Made by a program: the position numbers and the translations under genes. A stretch of 64,000 bases of DNA, taken from positions 186,001 to 250,000 of the forward strand of contig NZ_ABCM01000006.1 in assembly GCF_000170795.1 (NCBI RefSeq), in the 5' to 3' direction. The notes beneath the pieces were generated by a model, which searched no databases, was not told the DNA's origin, and saw only the letters and a program-made list of their open reading frames with translations. This DNA is from Pedobacter sp. BAL39. GTDB taxonomy: Bacteria > Bacteroidota > Bacteroidia > Sphingobacteriales > Sphingobacteriaceae. Positions 1-9,053 of this stretch are shown here, in pieces (the first letter of the stretch is position 1; each line of letters starts with the position of its first letter).

Positions 1-564
1 TATGCCGGATACATTACCATCGCCGATGAGCTTAAGGAGGACGCGGCAGAAACCATAAAAAGACTGCGCAGCCTCAACATCCTGACCGTCATACTTAGCG
101 GCGACAAGCAATCGGTGGTTGATAAAATTGCTGCTCAGCTGGGAATAGACCGCGCTTTTGGAGACCTCTTGCCGGAAGATAAAGTGCATCAGCTGGAACT
201 GGTAAAAAAGGAAAGAAAAGGGATTGCTTTTGTAGGTGATGGCATCAATGACTCACCCGTGATTGCCCTTGCGGATGCCGGAATGGCCATGGGTGGCCTG
301 GGAAGTGATGCGGCCATAGAAACCGCAGACATCGTCATCCAAAATGACCAGCCCTCGAAAATCGTGGATGCCATAAAAATCGGCAAGCTCACCAGGAATG
401 TGGTCTGGCAGAACATTGTCCTGGCGATGTCCGTGAAGTTAATCGTGTTAGGCCTTGGTGCCGGTGGCGTGGCGACCTTATGGGAAGCAGTTATTGCTGA
501 TGTAGGTGTAGCCTTGTTGGCCATCCTGAACGCAGTACGCATTCAAAACCTGAAAATCAGGTAA
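1..564 (+). CDS. P1B-type heavy-metal ATPase, C-terminal part (5' end outside window)
   Basis: The reading frame is open from base 1, so only the last 187 residues are here. They hold the end of the P domain: an SGD motif (usually TGD) near residue 35, the hinge motif GDGINDSP near residue 78, and the two last membrane helices. The Lys in the first helix (MSVKLIVLG) and the Asp in the last (ADVGVALLAILNAVR) fit the Zn/Cd/Pb export class (CadA/ZntA-like) rather than the copper class; that metal assignment is inferred from family knowledge. The protein would export metal across the inner membrane using ATP. Its stop codon directly abuts the stop codon of the convergent LytTR gene, with no base between them. 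Confidence 0.9.
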   Translation, partial: YAGYITIADELKEDAAETIKRLRSLNILTVILSGDKQSVVDKIAAQLGIDRAFGDLLPEDKVHQLELVKKERKGIAFVGDGINDSPVIALADAGMAMGGLGSDAAIETADIVIQNDQPSKIVDAIKIGKLTRNVVWQNIVLAMSVKLIVLGLGAGGVATLWEAVIADVGVALLAILNAVRIQNLKIR

Positions 565-1326
565 CTATTGATTTAACCATTGTTTAAAATCCTCGGCCCT
601 TTCTTCACTGACCACCGCCTCTGTGCCCGTCGGAGGGGCCGGGGACAATACAATTCTGACGCGGTTGCGGGACAGCTTGTACATCTCTTTGATCGCGGTG
701 ATGTTGACGATGAACTTCCTGTTGATGCGGAAAAATTCTGCAGGATCCAGCTGATGCTCAAGACTCCCAATCGTTTCCTCAATGATGTAATTCTGCTTGT
801 CGTGGGTCACCAGAAACAGGTACTTGTCATCCGCCATGAAATAGGCCACATCTTCAGCGCCAACGGTCTTGATCAGCTTGCCCAGCTTCACCATAAAACG
901 GTTCCTGATTTTTAAAGCAACAGTTTGTTCGGGAGGTTTTTGCTGCACAGGCGGCAGGTTCAGGGCTGATCCCTTGCGGATGCTGCTCAACTTCAACAGC
1001 GCAGCACGTACATCCTCTTCATCAAAGGGTTTCAGTAAATAATCGATGCCCTGATTCTTGAAAGCTTTCAACGTATACTGATCGTACGCCGTTGTAAAAA
1101 TCACCGGACTGCTCACCTCTACCTGCTGAAAAATCTGGAAACTTTCCCCATCTCCAAGGTGGATATCCATGAACAGCAGGTCTGCCTTGTTTTTTTTGAG
1201 CCACGCTACAGCGGACTCAACAGTACCGAGGATCGCCAGCACCTGAATATTAGGATTGATCTCCAGTAGGGTGCTCTGCAATGTATCTGCAGCAAGATCT
1301 TCATCCTCAATAATTAATACCCTCAT
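565..1326 (-). CDS. LytTR-family response regulator
   Basis: This 253-residue protein has an N-terminal receiver domain (about 1-120) and a C-terminal LytTR DNA-binding domain (about 145-250). The acidic pocket is E7/D8, the likely phosphoacceptor is D54 in LFMDIHLGDG, and the conserved Lys is K99 in LLKPF. LytTR regulators act with LytS-type kinases. The only such kinase nearby lies at 9054-10622 on the same strand, on the other side of a metalloprotease-SusC-SusD group, so I infer that the two form a split pair. A terminator (1353-1391) separates this gene from susD, so it probably has its own promoter or depends on read-through. Confidence 0.93.
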   Translation of the reverse strand: MRVLIIEDEDLAADTLQSTLLEINPNIQVLAILGTVESAVAWLKKNKADLLFMDIHLGDGESFQIFQQVEVSSPVIFTTAYDQYTLKAFKNQGIDYLLKPFDEEDVRAALLKLSSIRKGSALNLPPVQQKPPEQTVALKIRNRFMVKLGKLIKTVGAEDVAYFMADDKYLFLVTHDKQNYIIEETIGSLEHQLDPAEFFRINRKFIVNITAIKEMYKLSRNRVRIVLSPAPPTGTEAVVSEERAEDFKQWLNQ

Positions 1327-1352
1327 TACATTTTTTCCTACCCTGTAAATGT

Positions 1353-1391
1353 AAAAAAAAACTCCGGTCCGCGAAAATGCAGACCGGAGTT
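1353..1391 (-). terminator. Rho-independent terminator after the first susCD pair
   Basis: A 10-bp perfect inverted repeat (AACTCCGGTC at 1360-1369, GACCGGAGTT at 1382-1391) is followed on the minus strand by a run of T (the A-run at 1353-1360). It sits just past the stop codon of the SusD gene and before the LytTR gene. Confidence 0.88.
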
Positions 1392-1415
1392 CAAAGGAAC
1401 AATCTTTAAATGTAG

Positions 1416-2744
1416 TTATTGAAGGTTCGGGTTGTTGGCTACGGCCTCCCTCGGGAACCGGATGGTATACTTCGGATCGTTTTTCTGCAGTGTATAAGAG
1501 CTTCCATTCTCAAAGCTGTGTACCAGTTCAGGCTGTCCATACCTGCGCAGGTCGTACCACCTGTGGCCTTCCAATGCCAGTTCCCTTTCACGTTCATTCA
1601 GGATCTCCTGAAGCAGGGCCGGTTTGGCCAATGCAGAAATACGCGTAGCTTCCGTCTGATAGTAAGCTGGCTTCAGGCGTTTCACCTTCAGATCCAGCAG
1701 GCTTTTCAGTGCCAGCGCAAGGTTATCAGACTGCAATGCAGCTTCCGCCTGGATCAGGTACAACTCCCCATTCCTGAAAGAGATCTTATTTTCATTGAAT
1801 GCACCCTTTAAAGACACAGTATTGCCAAAAGCTCTTCCAAAATACATGGGATAACGTAGGTCGTTTGCCTGATCGTAAATATTCAGCAGATGATCTGAGA
1901 TCATGGACGTATTCGTAACTCCGGCATCAAAAGCCTTTTCCATAGACATGATGTTCTCCTTTGAACGGTAGTTGTTCGGCAACACCGCTCCTGTCACATT
2001 CAGGTCTTCCAGGTCGCCGTTCAGGGCAAGTGCCTGTTGGCTTGAGGCAAGTGCATTGGCCCAGTCACCCTTGAACTCGTATACCCGTGCGGTTAAAGCT
2101 GCAGCGGCACGTTTGGTGAAACGATAGTTAAATCCAGCATCAAAATTTGTGACATTCAACAATTGCCTGCCTGCCTCGATATCCGCAAGTATTTGTGCAT
2201 ATACTTCTGCAACGGTAGCTGTTTTGTAGTTCTGCTCCAGGTCTATAGCTAACGACAATACGATACCACGATCTGTAGCCGCCGTTCCCGCGTTATAAGG
2301 TTTTGCATATAGGTTTAACAACTCAAAGTGAGCGTATGCACGCAGCAAATAAGCCTCTCCCTTAATCTGCGCAGTTTCAGGACTCACACCGGCCTCCTTT
2401 TCTACCTCTGCAATTACATGGTTTGCGTTGAATATTGACGTGTAAAACGCTGTGTAGGGCATTGAACTAGTCAGCCCGTCTGCATCATTATCATTCCAGG
2501 CATAGATATCCTTATATGCAGGGAATCCAGTGGCATATTCGTCCATTAACAACTCATCCGTGCGTACCGCCAGCAGTGATTTATGGGCTGGAAAGAAATT
2601 ATAAGCTGAAGTAAGCAGTCCTCTGAAATCTTCCGTTGTTTTAGGAATCACCCGCCCTGCCGGTTCGATATCCAAATATTTTTTGCAGCTGCTTGCGGAA
2701 AGTACAACAAGTGCGACGGCTGCTAATTTTATGATCTTATTCAT
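1416..2744 (-). CDS. SusD/RagB-family outer-membrane nutrient-binding lipoprotein
   Basis: This 442-residue protein starts with a lipoprotein signal peptide; the lipobox ends at the Cys of LSASSCKKYLDIEP. SusD proteins are helical TPR-like lids that sit on a SusC barrel and bind the substrate at the cell surface. The C-terminal block with NERERELALEGHRWYDLRRYG is the classic family signature. The gene starts 12 bases after the susC stop, so the two are co-transcribed. The length is on the short side for the family, which usually has about 450-550 residues. The substrate cannot be read from the sequence. Confidence 0.95.
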   Translation of the reverse strand: MNKIIKLAAVALVVLSASSCKKYLDIEPAGRVIPKTTEDFRGLLTSAYNFFPAHKSLLAVRTDELLMDEYATGFPAYKDIYAWNDNDADGLTSSMPYTAFYTSIFNANHVIAEVEKEAGVSPETAQIKGEAYLLRAYAHFELLNLYAKPYNAGTAATDRGIVLSLAIDLEQNYKTATVAEVYAQILADIEAGRQLLNVTNFDAGFNYRFTKRAAAALTARVYEFKGDWANALASSQQALALNGDLEDLNVTGAVLPNNYRSKENIMSMEKAFDAGVTNTSMISDHLLNIYDQANDLRYPMYFGRAFGNTVSLKGAFNENKISFRNGELYLIQAEAALQSDNLALALKSLLDLKVKRLKPAYYQTEATRISALAKPALLQEILNERERELALEGHRWYDLRRYGQPELVHSFENGSSYTLQKNDPKYTIRFPREAVANNPNLQ

Positions 2745-2756
2745 GAGTATTTTAGA

Positions 2757-5700
2757 TTAAAATGTTGCATTCAAACCAAAAGAAATGCTTTTGGTAATCG
2801 GCTGTGAATAAATGTTACCATAGGTCTCAGGATCAAAGTATCCTTTGTAGCTGGAACCAAATACAAATGGATTTCTTGCTTCTACACTAAATCTAATGCT
2901 GTTTGCCTTGATCCTTTTTGCGATCGCTGAAGGCAGTGTGTATCCCATACGCATACTGTTGATGCGAACATAGCTCATTTTTTTTGCGTAGATATCAAGA
3001 TTACTGAAAGATGATCCGGTGTCTCCATTATTTAAATAATAGTATGCCATCCATCTATCTTCATACGTATCTTTTCCAAAGATCGCCGGTAGCTGACTGC
3101 CGCTTCCTGGTGTCACCACACTTAACAGGTCTTTGGAGAAATTCTGACCACGGTCAAATGCAGCAGGATTATATGGAGCCCTTGCCATCACCCACTGGTT
3201 AAGATTAAATATTGCAGTCACCGCCAGATCAAAGTTCCCCAGACGGAACCGGTTGGTTAATCCTCCTGTGAATTTAGGGTCCCGATCTCCAACATAGGTA
3301 TACAAATCCTTGAACTGATCAGCAGTAAGTCTCGTTTCCGCAGCTTCACCGGGGAAGAAATCTGCATAAGGATCATACAATTGGTAGAAATCCTCAATGC
3401 TCAATACCTGTCCATCTTTAACCAGTAAAGGCAAACCATTGGCATCCAAACCAGCAGTCTTAAGTACGAACAATGAATTCACCGGAAGACCTTCTCTGGA
3501 TGGGGTACGCTGATTTGAAGCAACATTCTCCCTCAACACCTTACTTTTATTATGGCTGATGTTGAAATCCGTTGACCAGCTGAATTTATTCGTACTGATA
3601 TTTCTCGTAGAAACGCTCAGCTCCAATCCTTTATTTCTGATCCTGGCGAAGTTGGAGTTGGTAAACTCAAACCCATTTTCAAGTTGCAATGCCTGAGAAC
3701 CAATCAGATCCTTACCATATCGGTTGTAATAATCTACCGTTACCTGCAAAGCATTATTGAATAACCCCAGTTCCAATCCAGCATTGAATGTAGAAGTCTT
3801 TTCCCATCTTAATTTATCATTTGGAGGGCTGGTCACAATTACAGCCGTCTCTGTTCCACCAGGTAAGATCGTCACGTCATCATAACGTCCAATAATCTTT
3901 GGTGACGTGTTCTTGTCGACATTCCCCTGCAATCCATAAGAAGCACGTAAACGGAGATTAGAAATCACTTTGATGTTTTTGATGAAATCTTCCTCTGAGG
4001 CATTCCATGCTCCCGAAACAGAATAGATCGGCAGGTACCTGTATTTCGGATCTACACCAAATAAATCTGAGCCATCATAACGGATACTTCCGTATACGGT
4101 ATATTTACGGTCGTAGGTATAAGACAACGTTCCATAAATAGAAGCAAATGCATTCTCTACGAATCCCTTTCTATAAGTACGGAAGCTCTCATAGCCGGCA
4201 AAGTCAGCATTTGGGAAAACAATATTCGAATTTGTTAACGTCTGTTCATTAAATCCAAATGCCCTGGTCGTCAGATCGGTATTTTTATTTCTTCTCAATT
4301 CTGTTCCTAAAACAGCTTCAATCTCATGCTTATCAGCAATCACCTTACTGTATTCCGCCATCATTTTCCAGTTGTATTGAAAAAGAGAAGTTTTGTCATT
4401 CTGCATTGCACCACCTGCTGGAAGGAAGTACTCATACTTCCTGGTTGCCGAATTATAATATCTTGTAGATTCCTTTAATTTACGTCCTGCGTAAGAATTC
4501 ACTCCCATATAACGTTCAGCGCCGGTTTCTTCAAACTGTAGCCCCAGCTGTGTACTTAATTTTAAATCACTATATACCTGATAATTCAAATCAAAAACAC
4601 CCTTGAGACTGCTGTTATCAAGACCATAACGTGTGTTCTCTCTTTCTTCGACCGCATTAAACGGAAGATAAACATCACCAGTCAGGTTGCTTGTCCCGAA
4701 GATGTCCTGATCGTAAACAAAATTACCATTGGCATCTCTCACGGTTTGATAAGGATTTACATTCCTGGAGTAATTGGAAGGATTGGTACGTGCATCAATT
4801 TCAGTCAGGTAACTCTTACGATTGGTTTTTGATCCGAACAATGCAGCTCCAGCGGTAAGCTTCGGTGAGATCGTAAAATCGGTTTTCAACGTAACATTAT
4901 ACTTTTCAAGACCAGTTTCCTTGGTGGTACCTTTTTCGTTGTAGTAACCTGAAGAAAAATAATAGTTGGCGGCATCACTTCCGCCCGAAAGGCTCAGGCC
5001 GTACTGCTGATTTACCGCAGACTGGTAAAGCTCATTGCCCCAATTGGTATTGTTTTGTCTGAGGTTATTGATCTCAGCCTGTGTTGCCGGGCTCAGCGCA
5101 GCAAAACCATTCGCACGGTAATTCGCAAGCTCATTATTGTTATTCAGTATTCTTGCAATGGAGCCCTGATTATCTCTGTAAGTCAGGTCGGCACGATTGG
5201 CCAGGGCAAGTTCGAAATCAACTTTCTCTGAAGCATTCATCAGGTTCAGCTTGTCGAAATCCGGACGTTCCGCAATGAAGGTACTTGCATTGAAATTAAT
5301 TGCCGTCGGACCTTTTTTCCCTTTTTTTGTCGTAATAACGATCACGCCATTAGAAGCCCTGGCACCATAAATAGCCGTAGCGGCTGCATCCTTCAGGATC
5401 GTGATGTCAGCAATATCATCTGGGTTCAATCCCGCAATAGGAAGGTTGCGCAAAGCATCAATATTGTCTTTGTCATAGATAGCAGGAAGGTTTGTTCCTT
5501 CCAAAGGAATCCCATCCAGCACCCATAGCGGATCCTGGCCGCCATTTAATGAGGCTGTTCCACGGATCCTGATTTTTGGTGCCGAACCAGGGCCACCACT
5601 GATGTTGGTGACATTCACACCGGCAACCTGCCCCTGTAACATCTGATCTACACCAGAAACCCCTGTCTGACGGATTTTATCGTACTCGATCAGCGCCGTA

Positions 5701-6110
5701 GCTGTTGTATTCTTGCGTTTTGCAATGTTTGTATATCCATTCACCACCACCTCGCTCAACGCATTGTCATTGCTCTCCATACGGATGGAGAAATCAGCTT
5801 TGTTCTCAATGTTAATGGCGATTGAACTGTAACCCAGGTAACTTACACGGATCGTTTTTGTTCCTGCAGGAACATTCAGACTGAACTTTCCGTCGGTACC
5901 AGTCATGGTGCCAATGGCGGAGTTCTGGATCACTCCTGGAACACCACTTTGCGCTCCGATTGTGGCCTTATCCACAAAAACGGATGCCCCCGGAATGGGA
6001 AGACCGTCCTTTGCTCCCACAACCCTACCGGTGATGGTACGCTGCTCCTGCCCGAAACCTGTCAGCCCGAAGCCCAACAGCAGCAGTATTAAAAGTAATT
6101 GTTTATTCAT
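2757..6110 (-). CDS. SusC/RagA-family TonB-dependent outer-membrane transporter
   Basis: This 1117-residue protein has a signal peptide ending near GFGQEQ, a carboxypeptidase-regulatory-like domain (about 25-110), a TonB plug (about 120-260, with IRIRGTASL and LKDAAATAIYGARASNGVI) and a long C-terminal barrel. It imports a large substrate using TonB energy together with the SusD encoded 12 bases downstream. It has no N-terminal STN signalling domain, unlike the two other SusC proteins in this window, and there is no sigma/FecR pair beside it. This fits control by the neighbouring two-component pair instead. The gene starts 59 bases after the metalloprotease stop codon. Confidence 0.95.
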   Translation of the reverse strand: MNKQLLLILLLLGFGLTGFGQEQRTITGRVVGAKDGLPIPGASVFVDKATIGAQSGVPGVIQNSAIGTMTGTDGKFSLNVPAGTKTIRVSYLGYSSIAINIENKADFSIRMESNDNALSEVVVNGYTNIAKRKNTTATALIEYDKIRQTGVSGVDQMLQGQVAGVNVTNISGGPGSAPKIRIRGTASLNGGQDPLWVLDGIPLEGTNLPAIYDKDNIDALRNLPIAGLNPDDIADITILKDAAATAIYGARASNGVIVITTKKGKKGPTAINFNASTFIAERPDFDKLNLMNASEKVDFELALANRADLTYRDNQGSIARILNNNNELANYRANGFAALSPATQAEINNLRQNNTNWGNELYQSAVNQQYGLSLSGGSDAANYYFSSGYYNEKGTTKETGLEKYNVTLKTDFTISPKLTAGAALFGSKTNRKSYLTEIDARTNPSNYSRNVNPYQTVRDANGNFVYDQDIFGTSNLTGDVYLPFNAVEERENTRYGLDNSSLKGVFDLNYQVYSDLKLSTQLGLQFEETGAERYMGVNSYAGRKLKESTRYYNSATRKYEYFLPAGGAMQNDKTSLFQYNWKMMAEYSKVIADKHEIEAVLGTELRRNKNTDLTTRAFGFNEQTLTNSNIVFPNADFAGYESFRTYRKGFVENAFASIYGTLSYTYDRKYTVYGSIRYDGSDLFGVDPKYRYLPIYSVSGAWNASEEDFIKNIKVISNLRLRASYGLQGNVDKNTSPKIIGRYDDVTILPGGTETAVIVTSPPNDKLRWEKTSTFNAGLELGLFNNALQVTVDYYNRYGKDLIGSQALQLENGFEFTNSNFARIRNKGLELSVSTRNISTNKFSWSTDFNISHNKSKVLRENVASNQRTPSREGLPVNSLFVLKTAGLDANGLPLLVKDGQVLSIEDFYQLYDPYADFFPGEAAETRLTADQFKDLYTYVGDRDPKFTGGLTNRFRLGNFDLAVTAIFNLNQWVMARAPYNPAAFDRGQNFSKDLLSVVTPGSGSQLPAIFGKDTYEDRWMAYYYLNNGDTGSSFSNLDIYAKKMSYVRINSMRMGYTLPSAIAKRIKANSIRFSVEARNPFVFGSSYKGYFDPETYGNIYSQPITKSISFGLNATF

Positions 6111-6169
6111 ATCCCCTATTAGTTGTTTAGTTGTTGTTTGTGTGTTTGGTTAATAAATCTATGAATTGG

Positions 6170-8917
6170 CTATTTGGTTAAATCGTTAGCGGCATTGATC
6201 TGGAGGCTCTGCTGAATCCGAAGGATCAGGTCCTGATAATGTCCTCTTGTCGCATCGTCTCCAGTACCACGTTTCTTCGTCAATACCAACAGGATCTGCA
6301 TCAGCTCCGTACGTTTAGCCGCAGCGACGTCTGAAGTTCTGCTCATCGAAGACACATGGATGTTCCTCAATGACACATCAGCACTGGCCGGCTTCTGCGT
6401 GCTCAAGCCACCTTCGTTAAGGCCCAGGTCGCAGGTTTGTGGCAGGTTATTCAAGCTGGCGTTAGCTCCTGCCATCGACGCCTCGTCTGTCAGACCTGTT
6501 TTTTTAATTTTGTCCAGCATTTTATCCGTACTCACCAACAACACATCTACGTAATTCTGTTGCAGCATGCGCTCGGTAATGGACAGTGTTTTACCAGACA
6601 TCGTTTTCTGAAACACGGTTCCTCTGATTTCCTTCAACAAATCGCCAGCGGTCAACACTTCCTGCGTACCCATCAATATTTCCATCTCCATCATCCGCAG
6701 CAGACGCTCTTCGCTCAGCAGGCTATATAGCAGTCCGTATTGCTGCTCACGTCTCAGATTATAAGGCCCGTATTCGAAAGGACCAACCGGTGTATCTTTG
6801 ATCGGAAAAGTCTTCAGTAGCAATTCCTTCGGATACAACCAATCTGGTACCGTCATTACTTCGTTTTTCAGGTAGTCGAGGGCCTTCAGTTGCATGTCCT
6901 TAGGCACAGGTGTATAGGCATTTTTACGGTCACCCGTCACCGGGTTCTCCAGATAATATCCACCAATATTGGCAGTCACATGCTCCGCATAAGTGTACCA
7001 CTGATAAATCGCGGCCATATACAGTTTACCAGCCTGGTAATAATCTTCCCCGTCATTAGATGCCCAGGCAGCAATCTGCGGGATCAGTCTTTTCAAATTC
7101 TTCAGTCCATATTCGCTGGCTTTAACCGCATCGTCACCAAGATCTTCTGATTGCGCACGCGGATCAATCACATTGGTAGAATTCTGTTGTTCTCCATAAT
7201 GATACAAAGGATCATCAGCATGGTCTTTAATCCATTTGCCCAATACCGGTAGCTCCTCATGCGGATCTTTAACATCCAGCCAGCGATAAGCCCAGGCGAT
7301 GGCATATTTATCGTATACCCCAATCTGAGGGGTAATGTTAGTCACATTGTCTTCCGGCTGTGCAACATAGTTAAAACGTGCATAATCCATAATGGAGGGT
7401 GCTGTTCCTCCCATTCTGTTCGTAAAGGAAACTGACCGCAACGAATCTACGGGGTAGGCAAACGATGCCCCCATATTGTGCTTGAGTCCGAGTGTGTGTC
7501 CGATTTCATGTGAGGACACAAAGCGGATCGCATGTCCCATACGCGCATCAGAAAAATGATTCCCTCTGGCACCAGTATCGATTACACCAGTCTGAATGCG
7601 CATCCATGACTGCAGGGAAGTCATCACATTGTGCCACCAGATGACATCCGCCTCCAGGATTTCTCCGGAACGGGGATCCACTACCGAAGGCCCCATTGCG
7701 TTGGACTTTGGCGATGCAGCATAAGTAATTTCAGAATAACGCACATCGTCACCATCATAATCCGTCGTGTCAGTCACTTCACGTGCCTGGATCGCATTCT
7801 TGAAACCTGCAGCTTCAAAAGCTTTCTGCCAGTCTACTACGCCAGCGATAATTTCTTTTCTCCATTGCGGTGGTGTTGCGGGATCAATATAAAAGACAAT
7901 TGGCTTTACAGGCTCCACAAGTTCTCCGTTCAGGTATTTCGCCCGGTCCTCCGGTTTAGGTTCCATCCTCCAGCGCGTCACCAGCTCCCTGCTTTCCATC
8001 TTATGCTGGGCATCCGAGAAATACCAGCGGGGTGTGCTGAACAAACCTACCCTTGGATCGGCAAAGCGGGGCTTCATCGGCGTTTCCGGAAGCAACAGGA
8101 TATTGGTTGTCACCGCTACACTGATCGGGATGCTGCTCTGTCCCTCTGTAACCCTGGTACTCAATAAAGCGCGTACCACAATATTCTGAGGAAAACTCTT
8201 AATTCTTTCTATTGCTGATAAGGACGATTTAGGCGAGGTGCCCAGGCCAATATCTGTAAATACATCATTGAAACTTTTCTCGGTACCATCAAAAACCTTG
8301 TTCATTTTGATGACCACTGCTGCTGAATCAGGTGAGTAGGCTTCAATCTTAAAGGACTCAATTACAGATCCTGTGAAGTTATCATTTACCGAGCGACTGA
8401 TGGCATCACCGGCAACAGTTTCTACCTGGGGCACAATCGTTTTCACCCACACTGTTTTTGATAGCTTATTCTGGGAGAAACGGATCACCTTATTTTCAAA
8501 GTTCATCCCCTTGTTCAATCCTGATTCATTTAATGCCATCGGCACAGAGGAGATCTTATTGATGAGCAACAAGTCTTTACCCATCATCTTCAGGGGAATT
8601 TCAAAATAATAATCCGTTTCTACCTGGTGGACCTTAAACAGACCATTAACAGTAACCGCCTTTTTCAACAGCTCCCGGTAGTTCTTCAACCCTCCGGAAG
8701 CACTGCTGTCGGCAGCATCTTTCTTTTTAACAGTATCAGCGGCCTTCTTCACGAGGCCTTTCGGTAATTTTTTAGGCAGTTTTTTGGGGGTCTGTGCGTC
8801 GACAGACACACTGCAAAGCATCACCAGCACAACCATCAGCGCAAATTTCAACAGTCTCAAAATGCTGATGTTCCGGTTATTCTGGACAGAAAAAAATGAA
8901 GTCTTATTCAAAATCAT
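6170..8917 (-). CDS. Secreted zinc metalloprotease, DUF5117/DUF5118 type
   Basis: The zincin motif HEIGHTLGLKH starts at about residue 470 and is followed by SIMDYARFNY, which looks like a Met-turn. The flanking regions match the large Bacteroidota family with DUF5118 and DUF5117 domains on either side of the catalytic part. I chose the ATG at 8917 (915 residues) because it is followed by a good signal peptide ending at VSVDAQ; the longer frame up to 9103 would begin inside the kinase gene. A low-complexity Lys/Pro stretch follows the signal peptide. The enzyme likely acts in the periplasm or outside the cell, and its place directly before susC suggests that its products, or the SusC substrate, are peptides or glycopeptides. 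That last point is inference. Confidence 0.88.
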   Translation of the reverse strand: MILNKTSFFSVQNNRNISILRLLKFALMVVLVMLCSVSVDAQTPKKLPKKLPKGLVKKAADTVKKKDAADSSASGGLKNYRELLKKAVTVNGLFKVHQVETDYYFEIPLKMMGKDLLLINKISSVPMALNESGLNKGMNFENKVIRFSQNKLSKTVWVKTIVPQVETVAGDAISRSVNDNFTGSVIESFKIEAYSPDSAAVVIKMNKVFDGTEKSFNDVFTDIGLGTSPKSSLSAIERIKSFPQNIVVRALLSTRVTEGQSSIPISVAVTTNILLLPETPMKPRFADPRVGLFSTPRWYFSDAQHKMESRELVTRWRMEPKPEDRAKYLNGELVEPVKPIVFYIDPATPPQWRKEIIAGVVDWQKAFEAAGFKNAIQAREVTDTTDYDGDDVRYSEITYAASPKSNAMGPSVVDPRSGEILEADVIWWHNVMTSLQSWMRIQTGVIDTGARGNHFSDARMGHAIRFVSSHEIGHTLGLKHNMGASFAYPVDSLRSVSFTNRMGGTAPSIMDYARFNYVAQPEDNVTNITPQIGVYDKYAIAWAYRWLDVKDPHEELPVLGKWIKDHADDPLYHYGEQQNSTNVIDPRAQSEDLGDDAVKASEYGLKNLKRLIPQIAAWASNDGEDYYQAGKLYMAAIYQWYTYAEHVTANIGGYYLENPVTGDRKNAYTPVPKDMQLKALDYLKNEVMTVPDWLYPKELLLKTFPIKDTPVGPFEYGPYNLRREQQYGLLYSLLSEERLLRMMEMEILMGTQEVLTAGDLLKEIRGTVFQKTMSGKTLSITERMLQQNYVDVLLVSTDKMLDKIKKTGLTDEASMAGANASLNNLPQTCDLGLNEGGLSTQKPASADVSLRNIHVSSMSRTSDVAAAKRTELMQILLVLTKKRGTGDDATRGHYQDLILRIQQSLQINAANDLTK

Positions 8918-9053
8918 GTTCCAAAATGCTTCATAAATAAGAGATTTGAAAACAAACAGAAGTGAACCCACCCATTTACAGGGATGAAACCGCAGTTTTA
9001 AGGAGTGAAAACAAACCGCAACCACCTCCTTCTGCTGTCCTGAAAATGAGGCA